From NCBI RefSeq assembly GCF_019598945.1, contig NZ_CP080598.1:1240001-1304000 (forward strand): a DNA stretch of 64,000 bases, given 5' to 3'. The position numbers were made by a program, and so were the translations under genes. This document shows, piece by piece, positions 8,226-16,888 of this stretch. The DNA comes from Sphaerospermopsis torques-reginae ITEP-024 (GTDB lineage Bacteria; Cyanobacteriota; Cyanobacteriia; Cyanobacteriales; Nostocaceae). Numbering within the stretch: position 1 is the first letter of the stretch; the number at the start of each line of letters is the position of its first letter. The notes beneath the pieces are model-generated. The model searched no databases. It had not been told where the DNA came from and worked only from the letters and a program-made list of their open reading frames with translations.

Positions 8226-8849
8226 TTATCTGCGAGTTCCTTGGCGTTTGCGCTTGAGTACCCAAAGAAAGAATACTAGCACTACACCCCCCAGCACAAT
8301 TTTAGATACAGGGGCAAGGTATTTGTCCACAAGTTCATACTGAGTTCCTAGCAAGTATCCGGAATATGTGAGCAAGCCGACCCAGGCAGCACTACCAAGG
8401 GTGGTGTAGAAGAAGAACGGCAGCAAGGGCATATTGCTCATACCTGCGGGAACAGAGATTAAGGTACGAATTCCCGGCACTAGACGACCAATTAAAACTG
8501 CTTTACCACCTTGTCTGTTGAACCAGCTTTTAGCCTTATCAATATCTTCGCTACATATAGTCAGCCACTTACCGTACTTGTTGGCTAATTTTTTCAACCG
8601 TCGTTCTTCCAAAAACTTACCTGGATAGTACCAGATCAGTGCGCCCGCTACAGAACCCAAAAGTCCTGATAAAAATACGCCTAATATATTTAATTTTGCC
8701 CCTCCTGGTTGATAGGGACTGGCTGTAAATCCTGCCAGTGGCATAATCAATTCAGAAGGTATGGGGGGAAATAGATTCTCTACGAACATCAGCAGAGCAA
8801 TTCCCAAATATCCCAGAGAGTTGATAGTGTCAGTTATCCATTCGAGCAT
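8226..8849 (-). CDS. DedA-family membrane protein
   Basis: This 207-residue inner-membrane protein belongs to the DedA/VTT family, whose members act in membrane homeostasis and lipid-carrier recycling. Diagnostic segments are ENLFPPIPSE near residue 25, which forms the re-entrant loop, and GRLVPGIRTLISVPAGMSN near residue 125. I place the start at the ATG at 8849. An in-frame ATG at 9005 would add 52 residues, but those codons are made of TTGGTAA and CCCCAGT heptamer arrays and cannot be genuine coding. The basic C-terminus ends in KRKRQGTRR. No operon partner is evident. Confidence 0.88.
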   Translation of the reverse strand: MLEWITDTINSLGYLGIALLMFVENLFPPIPSELIMPLAGFTASPYQPGGAKLNILGVFLSGLLGSVAGALIWYYPGKFLEERRLKKLANKYGKWLTICSEDIDKAKSWFNRQGGKAVLIGRLVPGIRTLISVPAGMSNMPLLPFFFYTTLGSAAWVGLLTYSGYLLGTQYELVDKYLAPVSKIVLGGVVLVFFLWVLKRKRQGTRR

Positions 8850-8850
8850 A

Positions 8851-9019
8851 TTGGTGATTGGTAATTGGTAATTGGTAATTGGTAATTGGTAATTGGTAAT
8901 TAGGAAATTAATCCTTAAAAATCTGTATCTACTAAAAAAATAAATCTTCCCAGTCACCCGTCCCCAGTCCCAGTCACCAGTCCCCAGTCCCCATTCACCA
9001 GTCACCAGTCCCCAGTCAC
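8851..9019. repeat. STRR arrays TTGGTAA and CCCCAGT/CACCAGT
   Basis: A run of TTGGTAA units (8851-8903) is followed, after 45 bases, by mixed CCCCAGT/CACCAGT units (8950-9019). The arrays lie directly upstream of the DedA start and stay open in its frame, giving a misleading N-terminal extension. Confidence 0.85.
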
Positions 9020-9024
9020 CTATT

Positions 9025-10104
9025 CTAGACAGTTGGCGTTAATGATTGTAGTCTTGATTCGGATTCCCATTCTAATGGATTCCAAACTCGCTCTTCTACA
9101 GCCATCTGCTCAATTAAACTGGCTAATCTCAGAGCTTTGAGGGCTTGTTCACCACCCACAGAAGGCTGATTGCCTCCATGCACACAGTTGACAAAATGCT
9201 CTAACTCTGCACTCAGAGGTTGAACGTTACTAGTATAGACTTTTTCTATTAAACCATCTTGCCTGTAAAGTACCTGCCGGTGGTCATGATGAGGATGAGT
9301 ATTTTGGCGATGAATCAAAATTTCATTTTTGAGAAAATCGGCTTCTGTGAATGAATTTTTGCAATGGGCGACGATACGGCGAATTTTACGATGAGTGACT
9401 TTACTGGCGGTGAGAGTGGCGACAATACCGTTGGCAAAGCCTAAAGTGGCAGTCACATAATCTAAATAACCAAAGTCTAGGGAACGAGTACCATTCGCTG
9501 TTAACTTGACAACGGGTGAACCAGCTAATTCTAAAAGTAGGTCAATGTCATGGATCATTAAATCCAGCACGACTGAAACATCATTCGCCCTAGCTGAATA
9601 AGGACTCATCCGATGCGCTTCTAATGCTAAAACTTCCTCTGTTTTCAGCACTTGGCTCAGTTCTCTGAAGGCGGGATTAAAACGCTCAATGTGTCCTACC
9701 TGTAAAATACATTGAGATTCAGCGGCGGCGTTGACGAGTGATTCTGCTTCGGAAATACTGGCAGCAATTGGCTTTTCAATCAAAACATGAATTCCCGCTA
9801 ACAAGCAGTTGATGCCAACGGCATAATGTAAGCGAGTGGGTACAGCAATACAAACTGCATCTACATGGGGTAGGAGATCGCAGTAATCTTCAAAAAAACG
9901 GACTTTGTATTTGCTGGCAGTTTCTAAGCCTCGTTCAACGTTGATATCAGAAACGCCTATCAGTTCAACATCTTTCATTGAACTGAGTACGCGGGTGTGA
10001 TGTTGTCCCATGTTACCCACCCCAATCACGCCTATGCGGATTGATCGTGGCTGGTTGCGCTGTGAATATAGATTTGGTTCTGCCACTGATATGCTATTTT
10101 GCAC
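9025..10104 (-). CDS. Gfo/Idh/MocA-family NAD(P)-dependent oxidoreductase
   Basis: The N-terminal Rossmann domain carries the nucleotide-binding loop IGVIGVGNMGQHH. The family catalytic motif EKP appears in HVLIEKPIAAS. The C-terminal alpha/beta domain includes VVLDLMIHDIDLLLEL, with the conserved His/Asp region. Members oxidise or reduce sugars and related polyols or act as biliverdin-type reductases; the substrate here cannot be read. I choose the GTG at 10104 because GAGGAG lies nine bases upstream. An in-frame ATG at 10155 lacks a ribosome binding site and would add 17 residues. Length with the GTG start is 359 residues. The gene is alone, and a 529-base spacer separates it from queC. Confidence 0.8.
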   Translation of the reverse strand: MQNSISVAEPNLYSQRNQPRSIRIGVIGVGNMGQHHTRVLSSMKDVELIGVSDINVERGLETASKYKVRFFEDYCDLLPHVDAVCIAVPTRLHYAVGINCLLAGIHVLIEKPIAASISEAESLVNAAAESQCILQVGHIERFNPAFRELSQVLKTEEVLALEAHRMSPYSARANDVSVVLDLMIHDIDLLLELAGSPVVKLTANGTRSLDFGYLDYVTATLGFANGIVATLTASKVTHRKIRRIVAHCKNSFTEADFLKNEILIHRQNTHPHHDHRQVLYRQDGLIEKVYTSNVQPLSAELEHFVNCVHGGNQPSVGGEQALKALRLASLIEQMAVEERVWNPLEWESESRLQSLTPTV

Positions 10105-10525
10105 TATTATTTTCTCCTCAACCACCAAATTTAAAAACGCTACGGTCGTTGGCATTTATACTGAACTGCCAAGTGTGATCCGTCTAAAACCATCCAGATG
10201 GTAACATAGTGGTTCTATTTATGAAGAATTTCAAAGTTTATGTTCAGTTCCCACTATCTTGCTAACTTTTGGATCGTTAGTTATTAATTATCCTATGGTT
10301 TATAGTTGACACAAAAGAATATGTGTTTTTTTTATTGACTTACCATCTCAAAAATACTTACGTGATACTTCTGGGATGGCAGTTAGGCAATTAATAACTC
10401 AGATAACTACTTAATTGGTCTTTGTATGAATTTATGACATTTTAATTTCAGTAAAATTATCAGTGACTGTAATTGGCTGCAAGGTTGTCTGTAAAAATTT
10501 TGCCAACGATACTGTAAATTGTTTT

Positions 10526-10601
10526 TTGCATTTTGATTTGCATTTTGAATTTAATTTTTTGTTTGTTGCATTTTGTTGATTGTCTCACCTTTTGGGTGAG
10601 A
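10526..10601 (+). promoter_or_regulatory. Direct repeats and a hairpin upstream of queC
   Basis: Three exact copies of TTGCATTTTG stand at 10526-10535, 10538-10547 and 10566-10575. They are followed by the hairpin TCTCACC/GGTGAGA (10583-10589 with 10595-10601) about 32 bases before the queC start, then two T-runs. The sequence does not match the preQ1-I riboswitch consensus I know. It could be an operator plus leader hairpin; function is inferred from position only. The remainder of the 10105-10633 spacer is A+T-rich with no other feature I can name. Confidence 0.35.
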
Positions 10602-10633
10602 TTGATGTTAGGGATTTTTTGAGATTTTTTTGC

Positions 10634-11311
10634 ATGATGAAAGCTGTAATTCTATTATCTGGCGGATTGGATTCTTCTACGGTTCTCTATCAAGCTAGGG
10701 CTGATGGTTGTGAATGTTACGCCATTTCTTTTGATTACCAGCAGCGACACCGACGAGAGTTACAATCAGCTATATCTGTAGCGCAATCTGTAGGGGTTGT
10801 TCAACATCAGATAGTGAATTTTGATTTAAGGTTATGGGGTGGTTCTGCTTTGACGGATGAGGCGATCGCTCTCCCTCAAGCACGTTCCCTTGATGAAATG
10901 TCACAAAGTATTCCTGTCACTTATGTTCCTGCCCGGAATACTATCTTTTTAAGTTTTGCTTTGGGTTATGCAGAAACTATCGGCGCACAACGAGTATATA
11001 TAGGTGTTAATGCTTTAGATTACTCTGGTTATCCTGATTGTCGTCCTGATTATATCCAAGCGATGCAGGAAGTGTTTCGTTTGGGAACTAAACAAGGTCG
11101 GGAAGGACAACCTATTGATATTATTGCACCGCTAATTAATTTGAAAAAAACGGAAATTATCCAAATAGGTAATCAGTTGGGTGTACCTTGGGAGTTAACT
11201 TGGTCTTGTTATGCTGGTGGTGATCAAGCTTGTGGGGTTTGTGATTCTTGTCGGTTGCGGTTAGCTGCTTTTGCACAGTTGGGTTTACAAGATCCTGTTG
11301 ATTATGTGTAG
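10634..11311 (+). CDS. queC: 7-cyano-7-deazaguanine (preQ0) synthase QueC
   Basis: QueC converts 7-carboxy-7-deazaguanine to preQ0 with ammonia and ATP, a step in queuosine biosynthesis. The ATP-pyrophosphatase P-loop LLSGGLDSST is at residues 7-16. Also seen are VPARNTIFLSFAL and the C-terminal zinc site CYAGGDQACGVCDSC. I start at the ATG at 10634, giving 225 residues, the usual family size. The in-frame ATG at 10580 would add 18 residues that run through a hairpin leader and match nothing in the family. No other queuosine gene is adjacent. Confidence 0.95.
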   Translation: MMKAVILLSGGLDSSTVLYQARADGCECYAISFDYQQRHRRELQSAISVAQSVGVVQHQIVNFDLRLWGGSALTDEAIALPQARSLDEMSQSIPVTYVPARNTIFLSFALGYAETIGAQRVYIGVNALDYSGYPDCRPDYIQAMQEVFRLGTKQGREGQPIDIIAPLINLKKTEIIQIGNQLGVPWELTWSCYAGGDQACGVCDSCRLRLAAFAQLGLQDPVDYV

Positions 11312-11510
11312 CAGGACGCAATATCTAGGTTAGTAGTGGATTTCAATCCACCACTATAGCAGGAGTAAGTAGGGGCGAAGCATTCGGACAAAAATATTGG
11401 GGAAAAATCGAGAATTGATCACCTGAATGCTTCGCCCGTACAGGAGTCAGGAGTCAGGAGTAAAATCCTCTTGTCTTGGGCGTTTCATGAATGAATGGCT
11501 ACTTCACTAC

Positions 11511-12464
11511 TTAGCAATAACCAATCAATTCGCCATCATTCCATTCTAATGTATCGCCAATGGTATCACCGTTATGATAGGCAGCCAGTAAAACTTCGCT
11601 GGTTTTGCCATAGGATATTGCCCCAGTAGCATCAAGAGCGATCGCCCCTAAATCTCTTTGATTTTTACTAGCTTCGGTAAATGAGCGCAACATGGCCTCT
11701 TTTAAAGACATTCCATCACTAATCCGGATGACAATTTTAGCGGCTAAACACTCATCAATGATATCTTCCCCAATACCAGTACAACTTACTCCTGCATATT
11801 GAGTAGCATAATTACCTGCTGGCATTGCAGAATCACTGACTCGCCCAATGCGCTCAAAGCCTTTACCACCTGTGGAAGTACCAGCGGCTAATTGACCATA
11901 GCCATCTAAGGCGACTACACCAATTGTACCCCGTCCTGCATGAGAACTTTCTGCCATTTCCGGTTCGGCGACAACTCCAGCCATTGTCCTTTTAAAGTTA
12001 TCTTCCCGTTCTTGCATCCACTCTTTGAGACGCAAATCAGTTAAAGCATTATAGGTAGGAATTTGTAACTCTCGTGCTAACTCAGAGGAACCGTAATCGG
12101 ACAATACCCGATCTGGAGACTTTTGCAGAAATAGCGCCATTTCAATCGGGTTTTTTACCCGTGCAACATTAATCACACCACTAAACCGCCCTGATGTACC
12201 ATCCATCAGAGAAGCACTCATGCGGATTTGACCATCAGATTGTAATACAGAACCAGTACCTGCATTAAAGCGGGGGTCATCTTCCAACATTTGACAACCC
12301 CGGACTACAGCATCAGGAGCAGTTGCGCCTGTGATCAATAGTGAGTATACTTCCTGTATTACAGTATGCAGCGATCGCCTGACAGCCGCCAATCCTCCCT
12401 TTCCTTGGAGAGAACTACCAGCCCCACCATGAATAATTAATTTAGGTTGTACTTGTAAAGTCAT
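11511..12464 (-). CDS. Isoaspartyl peptidase / plant-type L-asparaginase
   Basis: This 317-residue Ntn-hydrolase is made as a precursor that cuts itself to expose an N-terminal threonine. The opening PKLIIHGGAG, the substrate loop RFNAGTGSVL and the cleavage region GRGTIGVVALD are all present, and Thr180 would be the nucleophile of the beta subunit. GTSTGGKG and CTGIGED complete the active site. The enzyme removes beta-aspartyl residues from peptides. In cyanobacteria the homologues also cleave beta-aspartyl-arginine released from cyanophycin, which would suit a nitrogen-storing host. The small DUF2256 gene lies upstream in the same orientation, 62 bases away. Confidence 0.9.
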   Translation of the reverse strand: MTLQVQPKLIIHGGAGSSLQGKGGLAAVRRSLHTVIQEVYSLLITGATAPDAVVRGCQMLEDDPRFNAGTGSVLQSDGQIRMSASLMDGTSGRFSGVINVARVKNPIEMALFLQKSPDRVLSDYGSSELARELQIPTYNALTDLRLKEWMQEREDNFKRTMAGVVAEPEMAESSHAGRGTIGVVALDGYGQLAAGTSTGGKGFERIGRVSDSAMPAGNYATQYAGVSCTGIGEDIIDECLAAKIVIRISDGMSLKEAMLRSFTEASKNQRDLGAIALDATGAISYGKTSEVLLAAYHNGDTIGDTLEWNDGELIGYC

Positions 12465-12491
12465 TTATTTGTTTCTGTGTAGTTTTAACAG

Positions 12492-12530
12492 TTATTAGTT
12501 ATCAGTTATCAATTGTCAATTGTCAATTAT
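12492..12530. repeat. STRR array TTATCAG/TTGTCAA
   Basis: Period-7 units (TTATTAG, TTATCAG, TTATCAA, TTGTCAA twice) run from 12492 and overlap the stop codon of the DUF2256 gene at 12527-12529, so an array reaches into a gene end. Confidence 0.7.
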
Positions 12531-12682
12531 TTTTTGGTCTGAGAACGGCGACGACGACAACGTTCTGAGCAATATTTAACTTCATCCCAACAATCTTGCC
12601 ATTTTTTTCGCCAAGTGAAGGGACGTTGACATACTGGACAAATTTTTTCAGGCAGGTCAGATTTAGAACGAGTACGTCCCAT
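12527..12682 (-). CDS. DUF2256 small zinc-finger-like protein
   Basis: This is a 51-residue basic protein starting MGRTRSKSDLPEK and ending RRRRSQTKK. Two CxxC-type knuckles (CPVCQRPF and the later CSERC) give a four-cysteine set suited to one zinc ion. The pattern PFTWRKKW between them is characteristic of DUF2256, a family whose function is not established. It is too short to be found by length-based gene callers. The basic tail suggests nucleic-acid contact. It lies just upstream of the isoaspartyl peptidase gene on the same strand, with an STRR array between. Confidence 0.85.
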   Translation of the reverse strand: MGRTRSKSDLPEKICPVCQRPFTWRKKWQDCWDEVKYCSERCRRRRSQTKK

Positions 12683-12904
12683 GTTGATTTTAGATTTTAG
12701 ACTGGTAATACTTCATAGTTGATAGTTGATTGGGAAAAATAAAATTAATTACCCAGTCAATGGTCTTCAGTTCCTGTCTCTAATGTCACCTGTCACCATA
12801 TACTAACGTAAGTTGCTAGTTATGCAAGAAAGGCTCTCAAATCGAAATAACAAGGATAAGTAGATAGCAAAAAAGCAGGGAACATCATCATAATTCATTC
12901 TTTT

Positions 12905-12936
<32 letters not shown>

Positions 12937-12980
12937 ATTCCTAACTAGCAACTTGGGTTAATATTATTGAAGATGCCTTA

Positions 12981-13152
12981 GAGGTTGTTTGAAAAGTCTC
13001 TCATGGTGTATCAAATATTTTTACCCCTCCCTAACCCTCCCCTTATAAAGGGGAGGGAACTGGATTTTTATTGTTTCCCCCTTTTACAAGGGGGGATTAA
13101 GGGGGGTAGCAATGTGATGAAAATCACGGTATACCACTTTTAAAACATCCTC
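12981..13152. mobile_element. MITE-like element, family B (ends GAGGTTGTTTGAAAAGT)
   Basis: The left end GAGGTTGTTTGAAAAGT and the right end ACTTTTAAAACATCCTC are imperfect inverted repeats, flanked on both sides by TTA. The interior contains G/C-rich hairpins (CCCTCCCC…GGGGAGGG and CCCCCTTTTACAAGGGGGG). The outermost 35-40 bases recur in inverted orientation at 40738-40775 beside the tandem IS. The remainder of the 12683-13228 spacer holds STRR units (CTGACTC at 12908-12940) and CTAGCAACTT-type repeats around 12813 and 12944. Confidence 0.6.
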
Positions 13153-13228
13153 TTAAAAAAATTCAGATTAATCCTGGATTTGGCATCTGATCATAGTTGT
13201 TGTAATAACTGGTAGATATTAACTCAGA

Positions 13229-14362
13229 TTGGATATTTATAAAGCAGTCATTCGTCCTTTTTTATTTACTCTGGTAAAAGCAGATCCAGAGTGGTTACAC
13301 CAACAAGCAATTGGTAGTTTGAACTTGCTGTCAAAAACAAGCTATCATCAGTATGCTAGATGGTTTAACTCTCTTCTAGAAAAGTCTTTGTGCCTTTATG
13401 ATACACGGCTAGAACAAAATCTGTTCGGGTTAAATTTTCCTAACCCATTAGGTTTGGCTGCGGGATTTGATAAAGATGGAGTAGGTGCTAATTTTTGGTC
13501 TAGTTTTGGTTTTGGTTTTGCTGAGTTGGGTACTGTTACTTATCATGCACAACCAGGCAACCCTCCTCCGCGTTTGTTTCGCTTAACTTTAGATCAAGCA
13601 GCCCTCAACCGTATGGGTTTTAATAATGCTGGTGCTGCGGCAATGGCAACGAGATTAACAATGTTGAGTCAGGAAAAATCTCGGTCAATACCCATAGGCA
13701 TAAATTTAGGTAAATCTAAAATTACACCATTAGAAACGGCAGCAGAAAATTATTTAGAAAGCTTTCGCTTGCTGAAAAATTTAGGTGATTATTTTGTGGT
13801 TAATGTTTCTTCTCCTAATACACCAGGATTGCGATCGCTCCAAGATGCAGCAATGCTCAGTCAAATTTTGGAACTTCTGCAAACAGAAAACATTGCACAA
13901 AAACCCTTATTTGTCAAGATAGCACCGGATTTAGAATGGGAAGCGATCGCTGACATTGTTGATCTCGTCAAAACCTATCAACTAGCGGGAATAATTGCCA
14001 CCAATACTACCATCAGCCGTGAGGGACTAAAAACCCAAATCATTGAAAAAACCGGTAAAACACCCCAAGAAGAAGCCGGAGGAATTAGCGGTGCGCCATT
14101 ACGCCAGCGTTCCACCGAAGTCATACGATTTATTTATCAACAAACCCAAGGACAGATACCCATCATTGGCGTTGGTGGCATTTTCACGGCTGAGGATGCT
14201 TGGGAAAAAATTACAGCAGGTGCTAGTCTCATCCAAGTTTATACAGGTTGGATTTATGAAGGACCAATGATGGTGCGCCGCACTCTTGCCGGTTTGTTAA
14301 CCAAACTAGAAGAAAACGGCTTAAATTCCATCAGTGAAGCAGTGGGAATAGGTAATAGGTAA
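13229..14362 (+). CDS. pyrD: Dihydroorotate dehydrogenase (quinone), class 2
   Basis: PyrD oxidises dihydroorotate to orotate in pyrimidine synthesis, passing electrons to membrane quinone. The N-terminal helix ([18 protein letters not shown]) is the class 2 membrane-associating extension. FMN and substrate motifs include [13 protein letters not shown] near residue 77, [15 protein letters not shown] and [11 protein letters not shown], which carries the catalytic serine, and GVGGIF near residue 318. Length is 377 residues. It starts at a TTG (13229). The last codons, Gly-Asn-Arg-stop, are supplied by an STRR array (GGTAATAGGTAA), so the gene end has been reset by repeat DNA. Confidence 0.95.
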   Translation: MDIYKAVIRPFLFTLVKADPEWLHQQAIGSLNLLSKTSYHQYARWFNSLLEKSLCLYDTRLEQNLFGLNFPNPLGLAAGFDKDGVGANFWSSFGFGFAELGTVTYHAQPGNPPPRLFRLTLDQAALNRMGFNNAGAAAMATRLTMLSQEKSRSIPIGINLGKSKITPLETAAENYLESFRLLKNLGDYFVVNVSSPNTPGLRSLQDAAMLSQILELLQTENIAQKPLFVKIAPDLEWEAIADIVDLVKTYQLAGIIATNTTISREGLKTQIIEKTGKTPQEEAGGISGAPLRQRSTEVIRFIYQQTQGQIPIIGVGGIFTAEDAWEKITAGASLIQVYTGWIYEGPMMVRRTLAGLLTKLEENGLNSISEAVGIGNR

Positions 14363-14476
14363 TAGGTAATGGGTAATTGATGATAGTTGATAGTTGATAG
14401 TTGATTGGGAAACATCAAATTTATTACCCAGTCCCTAGTCACTAATCACCAATCACCAATCACCAATCACTAGTCA
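14349..14476. repeat. STRR arrays (TAGGTAA, TAGTTGA, CACCAAT)
   Basis: Several heptamer arrays follow each other: TAGGTAA units from 14349, TAGTTGA units at 14381-14403 and CACCAAT units at 14445-14470. They form the whole spacer between the converging pyrD and the next gene and supply the pyrD stop codon. Confidence 0.8.
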
Positions 14477-14477
14477 C

Positions 14478-15251
14478 CTAATTTTCCAAAGGGAAAAACT
14501 CCCTAGACTTACGAGAATAAGACCAAGCAATACCATCTGGATCACGGCTGCGACTCCATTCAGGAAAATCTGGGTCATTCCTGCGTTTATAAACTGTACT
14601 GGAATAAACACCCAACCGCTTGGCTAGTTCAGATTGAATCAGAGAACCAAAAACTAACTGTTCTTCCAGAGGTTTTTGTACCTCCTGATGGGTTGCTACA
14701 TCTGTGGCTTCAGGTAATAATTCTGGTTGTAATTCTTCCTGCTGTTGCTTTTGCTGTTCTTCTTCCTGTGGAATGGGAGGAGGTGGAGCTAAGAGCGATC
14801 GCGCCTCTTTCGTCACAGGCCGAGGGGGAAGTTTTTCCACCGATTCACTACTATCAAATATGTCGCCAAGAATACTGGCAGTTATAAAGTAGTAGGCAGG
14901 ACTCTCATTTTCAGAGTCTAGTACACTAGCGCCAAATTCCTTTGCTTTTCCCTCTAAGTAGCGTTTTGCCTGATTCCCAGAAAAATTACCCTTGATAGCT
15001 AAATCAACAGGTGTGATCTTTCCCTGGTTTTCCCGAATCAACTGATAAAAAAGAGGGTTAACTTGCTCACCCCACTTTTCCCATCTGTATTGATGCCAAA
15101 GGTTGAAAACCATCAGCAGCAACAAGCCTATCAGCAAAAACCTCCAAGTATTGACGACGAAAACAATCAAAAACGATATCGGCAAAATGAGAACGAGAAA
15201 ACTTTTCCCGTAATTTTCTATGGTTTTTTCACTCATGCTGATTTTTGCCAA
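14478..15251 (-). CDS. Membrane-anchored protein with a C-terminal HTH-like domain, unknown function
   Basis: I do not recognise a named family for these 257 residues. Two adjacent hydrophobic segments (about residues 17-52) form a membrane hairpin. Next comes a helical region with KITPVDLAIKGNFSGNQAKRYLEGKAKE, which reads like a winged-helix unit. A Pro/Glu/Gln-rich linker (about 150-195) follows, then a C-terminal region where SELAKRLGVYSSTVYKRR resembles a helix-turn-helix. This would be a DNA-binding domain tethered to the membrane. The actual ligand is not visible. The flanking repeats indicate a single-gene unit. The start may be the second Met (residue 6). Confidence 0.55.
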   Translation of the reverse strand: MAKISMSEKTIENYGKSFLVLILPISFLIVFVVNTWRFLLIGLLLLMVFNLWHQYRWEKWGEQVNPLFYQLIRENQGKITPVDLAIKGNFSGNQAKRYLEGKAKEFGASVLDSENESPAYYFITASILGDIFDSSESVEKLPPRPVTKEARSLLAPPPPIPQEEEQQKQQQEELQPELLPEATDVATHQEVQKPLEEQLVFGSLIQSELAKRLGVYSSTVYKRRNDPDFPEWSRSRDPDGIAWSYSRKSREFFPLEN

Positions 15252-15517
15252 GTGAACTTTTGCAAAATAATATTATTTATTATCTTGGCAAAAATTGGGA
15301 CATTTTTTGTATCCCTTGGCAAAATGACAGCAAATTATTTGGCAAAAGCTACTGAAATAAGCAATAGGTGACAGTTGACAGGTTATTGGTAACAGTGCAA
15401 AAGGGCAAAATTATGATAAATGCAAAAATTTTCTCTCCAGGCTCTTGACAGATGAAAATACATATACTACAAAAACAATACAAGCGAGATTCCCAAAAAA
15501 GTTAGCTTTAAAAAGTA
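15252..15517. other. A+T-rich spacer, no gene seen
   Basis: The 508-base gap to tnpB holds a TTGGCAAAA motif repeated at 15245, 15284, 15316 and 15341 (TTTTGCCAAG/TTGGCAAAA), close to the divergent start of the membrane protein and possibly an operator for it. The tRNA-like relic at 15518 and the downstream end of the tnpB element fill the rest. Confidence 0.4.
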
Positions 15518-15623
15518 GCGGATAGCTCAATTGCTAGAGCGCATCCATTGCCTTTTTAGTCCGAAATATTAATATTTATCATCTTTTAAACGAAAACTTG
15601 CGGTTTCAAACCCCGCACCCGCC
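15518..15623 (+). pseudogene. tRNA-like relic (degenerate)
   Basis: The bases GATAGCTCAATTGCTAGAGC (15521-15540) form a good tRNA D-arm, with GCTC/GAGC pairing and A-rich loop. Downstream, GCGGTTTCAAACCCCGC (15600-15616) resembles a T-arm, and the end CACCCGCC could pair partly with GCGG at 15518-15521. Between the arms are about 55 A+T-rich bases instead of a normal anticodon arm, and I cannot find a pairing anticodon stem. It is best read as a decayed or interrupted tRNA; a tRNA with an intron is a less likely alternative. Confidence 0.35.
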
Positions 15624-15759
15624 GTTTTTTGTTTTTAATTTCATCTATTTTCTGGTAAATTAAGCACATATTTTAATCTGCTATATAAAACCTAGACAAA
15701 GCTAGACTTTACTTTCTACTTCAACAGGAGCATGGGAGCAGTTATCCCTCCGTAGACTT

Positions 15760-16839
15760 TCACGCCTTAGCCAGACGCGATAACATGATTGCTGCATTTA
15801 GATCCCTATCTATCTCAAACTTGCAGTTTTCGCAGCAATAAATTCTTTCAGACAAGGAAAGACTATCTTTTCTATGTCCACAGTGAGAACAGGTTTTACT
15901 TGATGGATAAAATCTATCAGCAATTATAATTTCACAACCAAACTTTTTAGCTTTATATTCTAGCTGACGCTTAAACTCATGAAACCCACAATCAGCTATT
16001 GCTTGGGCTAATTTATGGTTTGATAACATCCCTGAAACATTCAAATCTTCTACTACTATCTTGGCGTGGTTTTTGCATAAGTAAGTAGTAAGTTTATGAA
16101 GAGTATCTTTTCTCAGGTTTGCTATTCTTGCATGATGTCTAGCCAGTTTAATTTTAGCTTTATGCTTATTGTTTGAACCTTTAGCTTTTCTACAATAGAC
16201 TTTGGATAATCTTTGTAGTTTAGCTAGATTCTGTTTATAGTGTTTAGGATTAGGAAATATAACACCAGTGCTTAGTGTAGCTAGTTCCTTGACTCCTAAA
16301 TCAACACCAACAACAGCATGGTTTTTGATAGTTGGTTGACATTCTTGTTCATAAGAAAAGGCTATATACCAACTATCAGCAGTCCTGGAAATAATAATAC
16401 TTTTACAGGTGGTGTGAGGTAATCCTTCATAAGTTTTTACCCATCCAATTGTCGGTAGTTTTATTGATGTACCACCTACAGGAATTGGTTTACCACCTGC
16501 ATCAATTGTAAAACTATCATTTTTTCCTTTCTTTTTGAAGTTAGGATATTGAGACTGTCCTTTAAAGAATCTTTGAAAAGCTTCACCTAAACTATCAAAA
16601 GCGTATTGAGTGATTTTCTGGCAAATACCCTTTTCTTTAATCCATGCCAATTCAGGTTTTACATGATTATTAAAGAATTTCTTGAGGATGTATTTGTTTG
16701 GCTTTAATCCATCTTTATACAAATCCTGCCAAGTAGCTAAACCCCAATTATAGGTAAACCTTGCTATACCAGCGTGTTTAGCCATTAATATTTCCTGGGT
16801 TTTATTTAACTTGAGTTTTGTTTTGATAGATAAAAGCAT
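15760..16839 (-). CDS. tnpB: TnpB RNA-guided nuclease of an IS607-type element
   Basis: This 359-residue protein belongs to the TnpB (OrfB) family, ancestors of Cas12. The N-terminal helical part starts LLSIKTKLKLNKTQ. The split RuvC site is complete: Asp180 in GVDLGV, Glu264 in VVEDLNV and the DRDLNAA motif near residues 344-350. A zinc ribbon has Cys317, Cys320, Cys336 and Cys339. TnpB cuts DNA guided by an RNA made from the end of its own element, here expected just 3' of the gene at roughly 15620-15760. Its recombinase partner, 61 bases upstream, is reduced to a stub. All catalytic residues remain, so activity is possible. Confidence 0.9.
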   Translation of the reverse strand: MLLSIKTKLKLNKTQEILMAKHAGIARFTYNWGLATWQDLYKDGLKPNKYILKKFFNNHVKPELAWIKEKGICQKITQYAFDSLGEAFQRFFKGQSQYPNFKKKGKNDSFTIDAGGKPIPVGGTSIKLPTIGWVKTYEGLPHTTCKSIIISRTADSWYIAFSYEQECQPTIKNHAVVGVDLGVKELATLSTGVIFPNPKHYKQNLAKLQRLSKVYCRKAKGSNNKHKAKIKLARHHARIANLRKDTLHKLTTYLCKNHAKIVVEDLNVSGMLSNHKLAQAIADCGFHEFKRQLEYKAKKFGCEIIIADRFYPSSKTCSHCGHRKDSLSLSERIYCCENCKFEIDRDLNAAIMLSRLAKA

Positions 16840-16888
16840 TGCTCGACCTCAACACTGTATTTCTTTGCTGTCTAAAACTGACATATCT

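Noticed and set aside
10583-10601. preQ1 riboswitch before queC
   Set aside because: The hairpin lacks the conserved loop and A-rich tail of the preQ1-I class. I cannot test classes II and III by eye.
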